DNA of 5,110 nt, taken from Pseudomonadota bacterium. GTDB lineage: Bacteria > Pseudomonadota > Gammaproteobacteria > Xanthomonadales > Xanthomonadaceae. Shown piece by piece: positions 1-5,110 of the stretch (position 1 is the first letter of the stretch; the number at the start of each line of letters is the position of its first letter). The DNA is taken from NCBI GenBank assembly GCA_019348095.1, contig JAHWKC010000190.1:1-5110 (forward strand). Reading direction: 5' to 3'. Under the pieces are notes generated by a model. It was not told where the DNA came from, made no database searches, and worked only from the letters and a program-made list of their open reading frames with translations. The translations under genes and the position numbers were made by a program.

Positions 1-200
1 AAGGCTCGTGCGGGGACACCCTTAGCCCTGTTCGATATCGATGTTCGCCGAAGGACGCGAGGCGGCGGTGTCTTCCGGGGCCGACCGGTCTCCCCAAGCC
101 TCAGCGACGTGTGCGGTGGTGGCGCGGACGAGGCGAAGAAAACGCTATCGGTGCGGCGCCGCACGAACGAGGCCCTCCGGGTCGTAGGGAGGCAGAGCCG

Positions 201-227
201 GGAACCCAAACGAGTCATGGACCCGTT
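201..227 (+). promoter_or_regulatory. Possible ECF sigma factor promoter
   Basis: GGAACC at 201-206 and CGTT at 224-227 are separated by 17 bases. This matches the general -35 GGAAC / -10 CGTT pattern of ECF sigma factors, such as SigE-type factors of actinobacteria. It lies about 80 bases before the aldo/keto reductase start and points toward it. Short motifs like this occur by chance in GC-rich DNA, so the call is tentative. Confidence 0.25.
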
Positions 228-255
228 CTACCATCTCGAAAATCGGCTGCTTGGT

Positions 256-279
256 ATCCTGCCGAGGCCGTGGCAGGAT
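256..279. repeat. Perfect 8-bp inverted repeat upstream of the reductase start
   Basis: ATCCTGCC at 256-263 and GGCAGGAT at 272-279 are exact reverse complements separated by 8 bases. The element sits 28 bases before the ATG at 308. It could be an operator for a dimeric repressor or a hairpin in the mRNA leader. There is no T-tract after it, so it is not an intrinsic terminator. Confidence 0.4.
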
Positions 280-294
280 GGGGTGGTGTACGAA

Positions 295-304
295 AGAGGA
301 GGGG
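295..304 (+). promoter_or_regulatory. Strong ribosome binding site deciding the start at 308
   Basis: AGAGGAGGGG contains a full AGGAGG (297-302) with 5 bases before the ATG at 308. It fixes the reductase start there and argues against the longer TTG-started reading from 251, whose extra 19 residues do not resemble the family. Confidence 0.8.
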
Positions 305-307
305 AAC

Positions 308-445
308 ATGGAGTACCGAGAGCTTGGCCGGTCGGGGATGAGGGTCTCGGAGGTCGGGTTCGGGGCCTGGGCGATAGGCGGAGACGCCTGGGGGCCGGTG
401 GAGGACACAGACTCCGTGGCGGCGATGGAGCGGGCGCTGGACGAC
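308..445 (+). pseudogene. Aldo/keto reductase, N-terminal fragment only
   Basis: The first 45 residues begin MEYRELGRSG and continue with VSEVGFGAWAIGG. This is the standard first strand and glycine-rich turn of the aldo/keto reductase (AKR) superfamily, whose members are NAD(P)H-dependent cytosolic oxidoreductases of about 320 residues. After the AAMERALD helix a reductase should continue into a strand of the L-G-x-x-x-x-D-T-A type, bearing the first catalytic Asp, followed by the Tyr. Instead the frame continues with DMDVLNMSIG, which is subtilisin. No catalytic residue (Asp, Tyr, Lys, His) is present. The strong ribosome binding site shows the start is genuine. I infer that this is the 5' end of a gene from another genome or locus, joined to the protease by a shared short sequence; a real deletion-fusion is less likely. 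Confidence 0.8.
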
Positions 446-2200
446 GACATGGACGTGCTCAACATGAGCATCGGCTCGACCTATCAGTGGCCGCAGTACC
501 CCACCGCCCAGGCCGCCACCCGGCTGGTCAACAGCGGGATGGTGGTGGTCGCCTCGGCCGGCAACAGCGGTGGCACCGGGATGTATTCCACCGGCGCGCC
601 CAGCGTCGGCGAGAAGGTGATTGCGGTGGCCTCGTTCGACAACACCCACGTGCAGCAGAGCCTCTTCACCATCTCGCCCGACGACGAGCCGATCGGCTAC
701 AACCCGGCAAGCGGCTCGCCATCGCCGCCGACCTCGGGCAGCGAGCCGCTGGCACGCACCGGCACTGCCAGCTCGACGGACGATGCCTGCGCTGCGTTGC
801 CCGCAGATAGCCTCGACGGGTACGTGGCACTGATCCGGCGCGGCGGTTGCTTCTTCCACACCAAGGCGCTGAACGCGCAGAACGCCGGCGCGACCGGGGT
901 GGTGCTGTACAACAACGCCGCCGGCGGTCTGAATGCCACCGTGGCCGGCACCCCGGCGATCACCATCCCGGTGGTCGGCATCTCCGATGTCGGTGGCGAA
1001 CTGATCGACGCGCGCCTCGCCGGCGGTCCGGTCGAGCTGACCTGGACCAGCCAGACCGGCTCGTTCCCCAATCCGAGCGGTGGCCTGATCTCGGGTTTCA
1101 GCTCGTACGGCATGTCGCCGGACCTGCAGCTCAAGCCGGACATCGGTGCCCCGGGCGGTGCGATCTATTCGACCTACCCGCTGGAGCGCGGCGGCTACGC
1201 CACCATCAGCGGCACCTCGATGTCGTCGCCGCACGTCGCCGGCGCCGCTGCGCTGCTGCTGCAGTCGGCGCCCGGCACGCCGTCACAGGCGGTCGGGCGG
1301 ATCCTGCAGAACTCCGCGCAACCCAAGCCGTGGTCGCTCGCCCCCGGCTTCGGCCTGCTCGACCACGCCCACCGGCAGGGCGCCGGCATGCTGCGCATCG
1401 ACGATGCGGTCACCGCGGCGACCCGGATCGAACCGGGCAAGCTGTCGCTGGGCGAAAGCGAAGCCGGCCCGTCCACGTACACGCTGGAGCTGGAGAACAA
1501 CGGCGATGCCGCGGTGACCTACCAGTTGTCGTCGGTCAATGCGATCTCGACCGGCGCCAACACGTTTTCGCGGACCTTCAACTTCTCCAATGCGAGCGTT
1601 GCTTTTGGCACCGACAGCCTGACCCTGCAGGCCGGCGCCAGCGCCTCGGTCGGGGTGACGATCACGCCAGCGACCGGCCCGATCGGTGGTCAGTACGGCG
1701 GCTATCTGGTATTTACGCCGGACGACGGCAGCGCGACCTTGCGGGTGCCGTTCGCCGGCTATGTTGGCGATTACCAGGCACGGCAGGTGTTGGCGCCAAC
1801 CCCGAACGGCTTCCCGTGGCTGGCCCAGCTCGATGGCGGAAGCTATTTCAACCGGCCTGACGGCGCGACCTACAGCATGGTCGGCAATGACATCCCGTTC
1901 TTCCTGATCCACTTCGATCACCAGTCGCGGCGGGTGCGGATGGACGTGGTCGACGCCGACTCCGGCAAGTCCTGGCACCGTGCATTCGAAACGGAGTACT
2001 TCGGCCGCAACAGCGGCGCCAACAGCTTCTTCGCGTTCTCCTGGGACGGGGTGACCACCACGGGCAAGACGAAGGCCTTCGTGGTGCCCGATGGAGACTA
2101 CGTGGTGAAGCTCTCGGTGCTCAAGGCGCTGGGCGACGATGACAACGCGGCCCACTGGGAGCAGTGGGAGTCGCCGGTCATCACCATCGCGCGCCCCTGA
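308..2200 (+). CDS. S8 subtilisin-like protease with PA insert, lacking its N-terminus; fused in frame to an AKR start
   Basis: From about 446 onward this is a secreted serine protease of the S8 family. In numbering from the ATG at 308, the strand DMDVLNMSIG is at 47-56. The oxyanion Asn is N86 in VVASAGN. A protease-associated (PA) insert spans about 158-240, with a Cys pair (DDACAAL, RRGGCFF) and the usual GAxGVVLYNN core. The nucleophile is S304 in ISGTSMSSPHVAG. An Fn3-like beta domain covers about 377-500. The C-terminal domain ends in the PDGDYVVKLSVLKALGD pattern common in large PA-containing subtilases. The signal peptide, propeptide, catalytic Asp and catalytic His are missing because the first 45 residues are aldo/keto reductase. 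As written the 630-residue product could neither be exported nor act as a protease. The true gene is probably intact and longer in its source genome, where it would degrade extracellular protein. Confidence 0.85.
   Translation: MEYRELGRSGMRVSEVGFGAWAIGGDAWGPVEDTDSVAAMERALDDDMDVLNMSIGSTYQWPQYPTAQAATRLVNSGMVVVASAGNSGGTGMYSTGAPSVGEKVIAVASFDNTHVQQSLFTISPDDEPIGYNPASGSPSPPTSGSEPLARTGTASSTDDACAALPADSLDGYVALIRRGGCFFHTKALNAQNAGATGVVLYNNAAGGLNATVAGTPAITIPVVGISDVGGELIDARLAGGPVELTWTSQTGSFPNPSGGLISGFSSYGMSPDLQLKPDIGAPGGAIYSTYPLERGGYATISGTSMSSPHVAGAAALLLQSAPGTPSQAVGRILQNSAQPKPWSLAPGFGLLDHAHRQGAGMLRIDDAVTAATRIEPGKLSLGESEAGPSTYTLELENNGDAAVTYQLSSVNAISTGANTFSRTFNFSNASVAFGTDSLTLQAGASASVGVTITPATGPIGGQYGGYLVFTPDDGSATLRVPFAGYVGDYQARQVLAPTPNGFPWLAQLDGGSYFNRPDGATYSMVGNDIPFFLIHFDHQSRRVRMDVVDADSGKSWHRAFETEYFGRNSGANSFFAFSWDGVTTTGKTKAFVVPDGDYVVKLSVLKALGDDDNAAHWEQWESPVITIARP
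413..445. other. Probable chimeric junction, AKR to S8 protease
   Basis: The change of family falls within codons for AAMERALD. This helix suits both families: aldo/keto reductases have an A-x-x-x-A-L-D helix before their second strand, and large subtilases have a similar helix just before the D-G-M-D-V-(I/V)-N-M-S strand. A shared stretch of about 20-30 bases is what an assembler or a template switch needs to join two unrelated molecules without breaking the frame. Confidence 0.7.
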
Positions 2201-2204
2201 TCGC

Positions 2205-2241
2205 CACCGGGCAGGGCCGGTCCTCCGGCTCTGCTCCGGTG
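2205..2241 (+). terminator. Strong hairpin directly after the protease stop codon, without T-tract
   Basis: CACCGG (2205-2210) pairs with CCGGTG (2236-2241). Inside it, GCAGGGCCGG (2211-2220) pairs with CCGGCTCTGC (2225-2234) with one G-U wobble. The loop is TCCT and there is one bulged T. The stem of 16 pairs starts 4 bases after the TGA at 2198-2200. No T-run follows, so it is more likely a 3'-end protecting or Rho-assisted structure than a classic intrinsic terminator. Confidence 0.5.
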
Positions 2242-2271
2242 CGCTGGGCGATGCCGCACGCCGCATGCAGA

Positions 2272-2304
2272 GGCGGTCTTTTCCAAACTGCCGGGTTCTT
2301 TTTT
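2272..2304 (+). terminator. Weak intrinsic terminator candidate
   Basis: GGCGGT (2272-2277) can pair with ACTGCC (2287-2292), with one G-U pair and a 9-base loop. Three G bases and the T-rich tract TTCTTTTTT (2296-2304) follow. The stem is short, so this is only a candidate end point for the first protease transcript. Confidence 0.3.
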
Positions 2305-2331
2305 GCGCTGCAGCGTGCATTGTTGATCACA

Positions 2332-2370
2332 CCTCCCTCACGATCGGGCTGCATCCCGACGTGGGGGAGG
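2332..2370 (+). ncRNA. Long hairpin, possible small RNA body or attenuator
   Basis: CCTCCCTCACG (2332-2342) pairs with CGTGGGGGAGG (2360-2370) with one U-G wobble. After a single bulged A at 2343, TCGGG (2344-2348) pairs with CCCGA (2355-2359) around the loop CTGCAT. Sixteen base pairs end only 6 bases before the stem of a strong intrinsic terminator. The arms hold an anti-Shine-Dalgarno-like CCTCCC and a Shine-Dalgarno-like GGGGGAGG, but no start codon follows the latter at a usable distance. Hairpin plus terminator resembles a small regulatory RNA or the structured 3' end of one. I found no convincing promoter upstream and do not recognise an Rfam family. Confidence 0.4.
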
Positions 2371-2376
2371 GAGCAG

Positions 2377-2413
2377 GCCCGCTACCGGTTCGACCGGGGC
2401 GGGCTTTTTGTTT
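2377..2413 (+). terminator. Intrinsic terminator
   Basis: GCCCGC (2377-2382) pairs with GCGGGC (2399-2404). Inside it CCGGT (2385-2389) pairs with ACCGG (2393-2397) around a TCG loop. The tract TTTTTGTTT (2405-2413) follows. It lies 177 bases after the first protease stop, so it could end read-through from that gene or a short RNA starting in the gap. Confidence 0.8.
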
Positions 2414-2445
2414 GGCTTGGCCTTGATCGAAAATCAGGGCGCCGG

Positions 2446-2516
2446 TGTAGGAGCGCCTTGCCCAGCCTGCGGGGAAACGCTTCGCGGATCGCATCGCGCC
2501 CAAGGGGCGCTCCACA
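2446..2516. repeat. REP-like palindromic element, first copy
   Basis: The element begins TGTAGGAGCGCC and ends GGGGCGCTCCACA. GGAGCGCC (2450-2457) and GGCGCTCC (2506-2513) are exact inverted arms, with partial pairing of the flanking TGT/ACA and TTG/CAA. The 'TGTAGGAGCG' head is typical of interspersed extragenic repeats in Lysobacter, Xanthomonas and Pseudomonas genomes. A small 7-pair hairpin (2421-2439) stands just before it. No RAYT transposase gene is present in the window. Confidence 0.6.
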
Positions 2517-2531
2517 AAAACAGCGCGCCAA

Positions 2532-2563
2532 TGCAGGAGCGGGCCATGCCCGCGAGCGGCGAC
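2532..2563. repeat. REP-like element, second copy
   Basis: The head TGCAGGAGCGGGCC is followed by GCGAGCGGCGA. GCGGGC (2539-2544) and GCCCGC (2548-2553) form a perfect 6-pair hairpin with the loop CAT. The 'AGGAGCGGGCCATGCCCGCGA' pattern is a common extragenic repeat of Lysobacter-like genomes, here given from memory. It lies 15 bases after the first element in the same orientation, so the two form a doublet. Confidence 0.6.
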
Positions 2564-2650
2564 TGGCGAACCCTGCCGCTGCCGCGCCGCCCTGGTTTTG
2601 GGCGGCAAACCCGCGCCGCCAGCCCGCCCTTGATGCTACGCAACAGGTTT

Positions 2651-2666
2651 TGTGACCTCCATCACG
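2651..2666. promoter_or_regulatory. Clp/CRP-type binding site upstream of the second protease
   Basis: TGTGA (2651-2655), a 6-base spacer and TCACG (2662-2666) match the CRP-family consensus TGTGA-N6-TCACA at 9 of 10 positions. In Xanthomonadaceae the CRP homologue Clp uses essentially this site and is a known activator of extracellular enzymes, including proteases. The site centre is 85 bases before the ATG at 2744. I could not place a -10 box with confidence: TAGACT (2669-2674) lies directly beside the site and would be too close for standard activation. Confidence 0.6.
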
Positions 2667-2730
2667 GTTAGACTCGGTCGGCCGGTTCCGCGTTCAGCTG
2701 GGATTCGGCCACTGGATCTTTTCGTTTTTT

Positions 2731-2737
2731 AAGGGAG
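2731..2737 (+). promoter_or_regulatory. Ribosome binding site of the second protease
   Basis: AAGGGAG stands 6 bases before the ATG at 2744, preceded by a T-rich stretch (2719-2730) that should keep the leader unstructured. It supports this start, which also gives a proper signal peptide. Confidence 0.8.
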
Positions 2738-2743
2738 CTACAC

Positions 2744-4105
2744 ATGAACTTGTCTGTACGGGCCATCGCATTGGCCCTGGGTACCGTAGGTTTTGCCGCA
2801 TCCGTCCACGCCGAGACCTTTGTCGTTGCGGCCAACGGCAATGCCTTCGACCAGCAGCTCGAACGGCGCATCGAAGCGGCCGGTGGCACCATCACCGCGC
2901 GTCTGCCGCAGATCGGCGTGGCGATCGTGGAATCGGAATACGCCGGGTTTGCCGAGCGCGCCGCGCAGGTGAAGGGCGTGCATTCGGCGGTGGCCGACTA
3001 CGTATTGCAGTTCGAGCAGCCGCAGGGCAGCGAGCCGATCTCGGCCGATGCCTTCGGCAACCCGCCGGCATCGGGCGAGGACGACTTTTTCTTCGACCTG
3101 CAGTGGGGCCATGCCGCAATCGACGCGGCCGGCGCGTGGAATGCCGGTTATCGCGGCGAAGGTGCGATCGTGGCGGTGCTGGACTCGGGTCTGTACTGCG
3201 ACCACGTCGACATCGCGCCGAACCTGCTCGGTGGCGCGTCGTTCGTGCCGAGCGAGCCGGACTTCTGCAACACCAGCGGCAGCAGCCACGGCACCCACGT
3301 GGCCGGTACGATCCTGGCCGCCGACAATGGCATCGGCACGATCGGTGTCGCGCCGGAAGCCAAGCTGCTTGCGGTCAAGGTACTGAGCGCGGCCAACGGC
3401 AGCGGCAGTTTCGCCGGGATCATCCAGGGCATCGTTTTTGCGGCCGAGCAGGGCGCCGACGTGATCAACATGAGCCTGGGCGTGGCTGGCGGGCTGCCGA
3501 CCAGCGGCCCCGGCGCCAACCAGGTCGCGGCCCTGATCAACACCACCGCGCGCGCCACGCGCTACGCCGCCAGCCGCAACGCACTGGTGGTGGCCTCGGC
3601 CGGCAACGACGCGCGCGATCTGGACCACGACCAGAGCGTGCGGGCCTTCCCGGCGCAATTGCCGGGCGTGCTGGCGATCTCGGCCACCGCGCCGACCGGT
3701 TGGGCGCTGGCGCCGTTAGGCACCTCCCTGGACGGCCGGGCCAGCTACAGCAACTACGGCCAGTCGGCGATCGACTTCGCCGCGCCGGGCGGTGACTTCC
3801 TCTACCCCGGCAACGACGGTTGCCAGATCGGGTTCGTGGTCCAGGCATGCTGGGTGTTCGACATGGTGTTCAGCACCACCTTCACCCGGGACGGCAGCTC
3901 GTTCTACAGCTGGAACGCGGGCACCAGCATGGCCGCCCCGCATGCCTCGGGCGTGGCTGCGCTGATCATCGGCAAGCACGGCGGTGACATGCAGCCGGCC
4001 GCGGTGATGCGCATCCTGCGCGCCTCCGCCGGTGACCTGGGCAAGCCGGGTAACGACGACACCTTCGGTGGCGGCCGGGTCAACGCGGCGCGCGCGGTCC
4101 GGTAA
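2744..4105 (+). CDS. Secreted S8 subtilisin-like serine protease, complete
   Basis: This is a 453-residue preproprotease exported through Sec. Residues 1-23 are a signal peptide with cleavage expected after VHA. About 25-90 is an inhibitor-I9-like propeptide that acts as folding chaperone and temporary inhibitor. The mature S8 domain runs from about 108 to the end. The catalytic triad is visible: D147 in VAVLDSG, H182 in SSHGTHVAGT and S395 in GTSMAAPHASG, with the oxyanion Asn N288 in VVASAGN. Four cysteines (C152, C175, C360, C369) could form two disulfides, one between the Asp and His motifs and one in a loop before the Ser; this fits a stable extracellular enzyme. There is no C-terminal P or PPC domain, unlike many xanthomonad relatives. 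It is monocistronic, with a Clp-like site upstream and a terminator downstream. The exact substrate cannot be told. Confidence 0.92.
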   Translation: MNLSVRAIALALGTVGFAASVHAETFVVAANGNAFDQQLERRIEAAGGTITARLPQIGVAIVESEYAGFAERAAQVKGVHSAVADYVLQFEQPQGSEPISADAFGNPPASGEDDFFFDLQWGHAAIDAAGAWNAGYRGEGAIVAVLDSGLYCDHVDIAPNLLGGASFVPSEPDFCNTSGSSHGTHVAGTILAADNGIGTIGVAPEAKLLAVKVLSAANGSGSFAGIIQGIVFAAEQGADVINMSLGVAGGLPTSGPGANQVAALINTTARATRYAASRNALVVASAGNDARDLDHDQSVRAFPAQLPGVLAISATAPTGWALAPLGTSLDGRASYSNYGQSAIDFAAPGGDFLYPGNDGCQIGFVVQACWVFDMVFSTTFTRDGSSFYSWNAGTSMAAPHASGVAALIIGKHGGDMQPAAVMRILRASAGDLGKPGNDDTFGGGRVNAARAVR

Positions 4106-4124
4106 CCCGCATCACCGCACCACC

Positions 4125-4157
4125 AAAGGCGCCCGTCGGCAACGGCGGGCGCCTTTT
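4125..4157 (+). terminator. Intrinsic terminator of the second protease
   Basis: AAAGGCGCCCG (4125-4135) pairs perfectly with CGGGCGCCTTT (4146-4156) around a 10-base loop, and the T-run is 4154-4157. It begins 19 bases after the TAA. The A-rich left arm means it could also work, less well, for minus-strand transcripts. It makes read-through into glnE unlikely, so glnE should have its own promoter in the 48 bases before its start or inside the terminator region. Confidence 0.85.
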
Positions 4158-4205
4158 CCGTGCCGGCAACCCGGGCGGCATGCCGGCGCATGCCATCATC
4201 GCGGG

Positions 4206-4970
4206 ATGCCGATTGCGTCCACCGACACCGATCCCGATGCCCTCCGCGCACTGGCCGAGCGCGCGTTGAAACGGCTGCGCGCCGCCTCGCCACAGGCGGC
4301 CGAGCAGTTGAGCGATCCCGATGGTGAGGCGGCGCAGCGCTGCCGCCAGGTCGCCATCGCCAGCGACTTCGCCATCGACACCCTGGTGCGCCAGCCCGAG
4401 CGGCTGGTGGCGCTGCTGGTCGATCCGGATGCCGGCCCGGTGCCGCCGCCGGTGCTCGATCTCGACGCGAGCGAGCAGTGGCCGGCCTTGCTGCGGCGCT
4501 ACCGCGCGGCCGAGTCGGCGCGGCTGGTGTGGCGCGATGTGCTCGGATTGGATGACGTCGATGCGACCCTGGCCGGCAGCACCGCGCTGGCCGAGCGCTG
4601 CCTGGAGCTCGGCCTGGCCGCGCTGGAAGCCGAGATGGCGCAGCGACACGGCGTGGTCCGCGATGGCGCGGGCGGCGCGCAGCGGCTGGTGGTGTTCGGC
4701 CTGGGCAAGCTCGGCGGCGCCGAGCTGAACTTCAGTTCCGATGTCGACCTGGTTTACGCCTATCCATCCGCCGACGACGCGGGCGAGGGCCGGGCCATGT
4801 TCGACCTCGACGAGTCATCGCCCCGGGGGGAACTGGACCTGCGCATCCTGGTCGACGGCGTCGAGGGGCACGATGCCGGCGTCGTCGGAGCAGCCGGCGA
4901 GGGCGGTGGTCAGCAGCAGGAGGGCGCTCAGGAGGCGGAGCACGGACCCGCCGAATTTCGAGGGTACTAA
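4206..4970 (+). CDS. glnE: Bifunctional glutamine synthetase adenylyltransferase/deadenylase GlnE, N-terminal part only; tail after about 4800 is foreign
   Basis: GlnE adds AMP to glutamine synthetase and removes it again in response to PII proteins, tuning ammonia assimilation in the cytoplasm. Here the N-terminal (deadenylylating) half begins. Helical residues 1-150 include SDFAIDTLVRQPERL and LVWRDVLGLDDVDATLAG, close to xanthomonad GlnE. The nucleotidyltransferase signature follows: G165-x-G-K-x-G-G, then ELNFSSDVDLVYAYP with metal-binding D179 and D181. A full enzyme is about 930-950 residues; homology here ends near residue 190-203. The rest of the 254-residue frame, rich in Gly, Gln and Glu, is the antisense of a lipoprotein gene. 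ATG at 4206 is the only good start, although its Shine-Dalgarno match is poor. The upstream in-frame reading has no family resemblance. Confidence 0.88.
   Translation: MPIASTDTDPDALRALAERALKRLRAASPQAAEQLSDPDGEAAQRCRQVAIASDFAIDTLVRQPERLVALLVDPDAGPVPPPVLDLDASEQWPALLRRYRAAESARLVWRDVLGLDDVDATLAGSTALAERCLELGLAALEAEMAQRHGVVRDGAGGAQRLVVFGLGKLGGAELNFSSDVDLVYAYPSADDAGEGRAMFDLDESSPRGELDLRILVDGVEGHDAGVVGAAGEGGGQQQEGAQEAEHGPAEFRGY
4780..4830. other. Probable chimeric junction, glnE to lipoprotein locus
   Basis: GlnE should continue after its AYP motif into a conserved segment ending in (Y/F)(F/Y)-x-R-L-G-(Q/R). The sequence instead gives GRAMFDLDESSPRGELDL and then a low-complexity tail. FDLDE could still be GlnE, so the switch is placed between about 4780 and 4830. 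The minus-strand lipoprotein frame stops at 4815-4817, within the same interval, as expected if both genes are cut by one join. Confidence 0.6.
4815..4943 (-). CDS. Lipoprotein, N-terminal part (probably truncated by the junction)
   Basis: Read on the minus strand from GTG at 4943, the product starts MLRLLSALLLLTTALAGC. That is a hydrophobic signal peptide ending in the lipobox L-A-G-C, with C18 as the lipidation site, followed by the acidic SDDAG stretch usual after the cysteine. The remaining residues reach only position 42 before TGA at 4815-4817. So short a product suggests that the gene is cut by the join near 4800 and that the stop is accidental. The GC-rich codon use and signal type suit an actinobacterium. 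I do not recognise the family. A TTG start at 5002 would add 20 residues but place extra sequence before the signal peptide, so GTG is preferred. A GGCGGG stretch just upstream is a weak ribosome binding site. Confidence 0.55.
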   Translation of the reverse strand: MLRLLSALLLLTTALAGCSDDAGIVPLDAVDQDAQVQFPPGR

Positions 4971-5110
4971 ACCGCTTGCGTCGATTCGTGGTGATGTGTC
5001 AACGCCCGGGCGCCGCCGGGTGGACTTGTCCGTGCCGGCCCGCGCACGTCAACGGCTGCCCGCCTGCGCCGCCAAGCACCCGGCGGGCCTCTTCTCCGGC
5101 GCCCGTCCGT
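4944..5110. other. Region upstream of the lipoprotein, no supported gene
   Basis: The stretch should contain the lipoprotein promoter and possibly the start of a divergent gene. A perfect minus-strand TTGACA lies at 5002-4997, but no -10 box stands 16-19 bases from it. A plus-strand frame from GTG at 4996 is open to the edge, without a ribosome binding site or recognisable protein. Confidence 0.4.

Larger units (their letters stand above)
1..307. other. Leader region with no convincing gene
   Basis: No reading frame here looks like a known protein. Frame 1 is open from the left edge but gives an Arg- and Gly-rich product typical of a shadow frame. The minus strand has only short open stretches; one, ending in a TAA near position 19, could be the tail of a protein, but I cannot support a start for it. 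The region most likely lies upstream of the aldo/keto reductase fragment at 308 and holds its promoter and ribosome binding site. It probably belongs to the same source genome as that fragment and not to the Lysobacter-like core. Confidence 0.5.

Noticed and set aside
1..50. Left-edge frame 1 giving PLALFDID, resembling a GGDEF or HAD motif
   Set aside because: The similarity covers only a few residues and is followed by Arg-rich sequence unlike either family.
251..307. N-terminal extension of the chimeric frame starting at TTG 251
   Set aside because: The 19 extra residues have no family resemblance, and the strong AGGAGG directly before 308 marks the ATG there as the real start.
215..1234. 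Long minus-strand frame opposite the first protease
   Set aside because: Its Arg-, Gly- and Ala-rich product is the usual mirror of a GC-rich gene. The plus-strand frame carries clear protease motifs.
2446..2563. CRISPR array
   Set aside because: There are only two related elements, palindromic and of unequal length, without regular spacers.
2164..2655. Plus-strand frame across the intergenic region
   Set aside because: It crosses a terminator and two REP-like palindromes, and its product is low-complexity without family resemblance.
2738..3658. Long minus-strand frame opposite the second protease
   Set aside because: It overlaps the complete protease with its triad and signal peptide and has no recognisable domain or ribosome binding site.
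4974..5002. Minus-strand promoter with TTGACA at 5002-4997
   Set aside because: The -35 hexamer is perfect, but the 6 bases at the right distance (GCAAGC) are not a -10 box. The AT-richer TTTAGT is 25 bases away.

Overview
The window looks like one assembled piece in which a central block (about 445 to 4800) comes from a high-GC gammaproteobacterium of the Lysobacter/Xanthomonadaceae type. The evidence is the N-terminal part of a xanthomonad-like GlnE, secreted S8 proteases, REP-like repeats of the 'TGTAGGAGCG..' kind, and a Clp/CRP-type operator before a protease gene. Both outer ends look like DNA of other origin, probably actinobacterial or another high-GC lineage, joined through short shared sequences. 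This reading rests on protein families recognised by eye; no database search was done.

Layout. 1-307 is a leader without a convincing gene, with a possible ECF-type promoter and an inverted repeat. 308 to about 445 encodes the first 45 residues of an aldo/keto reductase. Without a frame break this runs into the middle of a subtilisin-like protease (oxyanion Asn, PA insert, catalytic Ser, Fn3-like and C-terminal beta domains) that ends at 2200. The signal peptide, propeptide, catalytic Asp and catalytic His of that protease are absent. The 2201-2743 gap holds several hairpins: one directly after the stop codon, a weak terminator, a long hairpin followed by a strong intrinsic terminator (a possible small RNA), two REP-like elements, a Clp-like site and a good ribosome binding site.

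The gene at 2744-4105 is a complete secreted S8 protease with signal peptide, I9-type propeptide and all catalytic residues. A clear intrinsic terminator (4125-4157) separates it from glnE, which starts at 4206. The glnE homology stops near 4780-4815, after which the minus strand carries the start of a small lipoprotein (4943 down to 4815). The plus-strand reading to 4970 is therefore the antisense of that gene and not GlnE.

Functionally, the core is a pair of exported proteases of different architecture, at least the second probably under Clp control, next to the nitrogen-regulation gene glnE. No new defence or mobile system is visible. The main points to check are the two chimeric joins, the possible small RNA at 2332-2413 and the Clp site.
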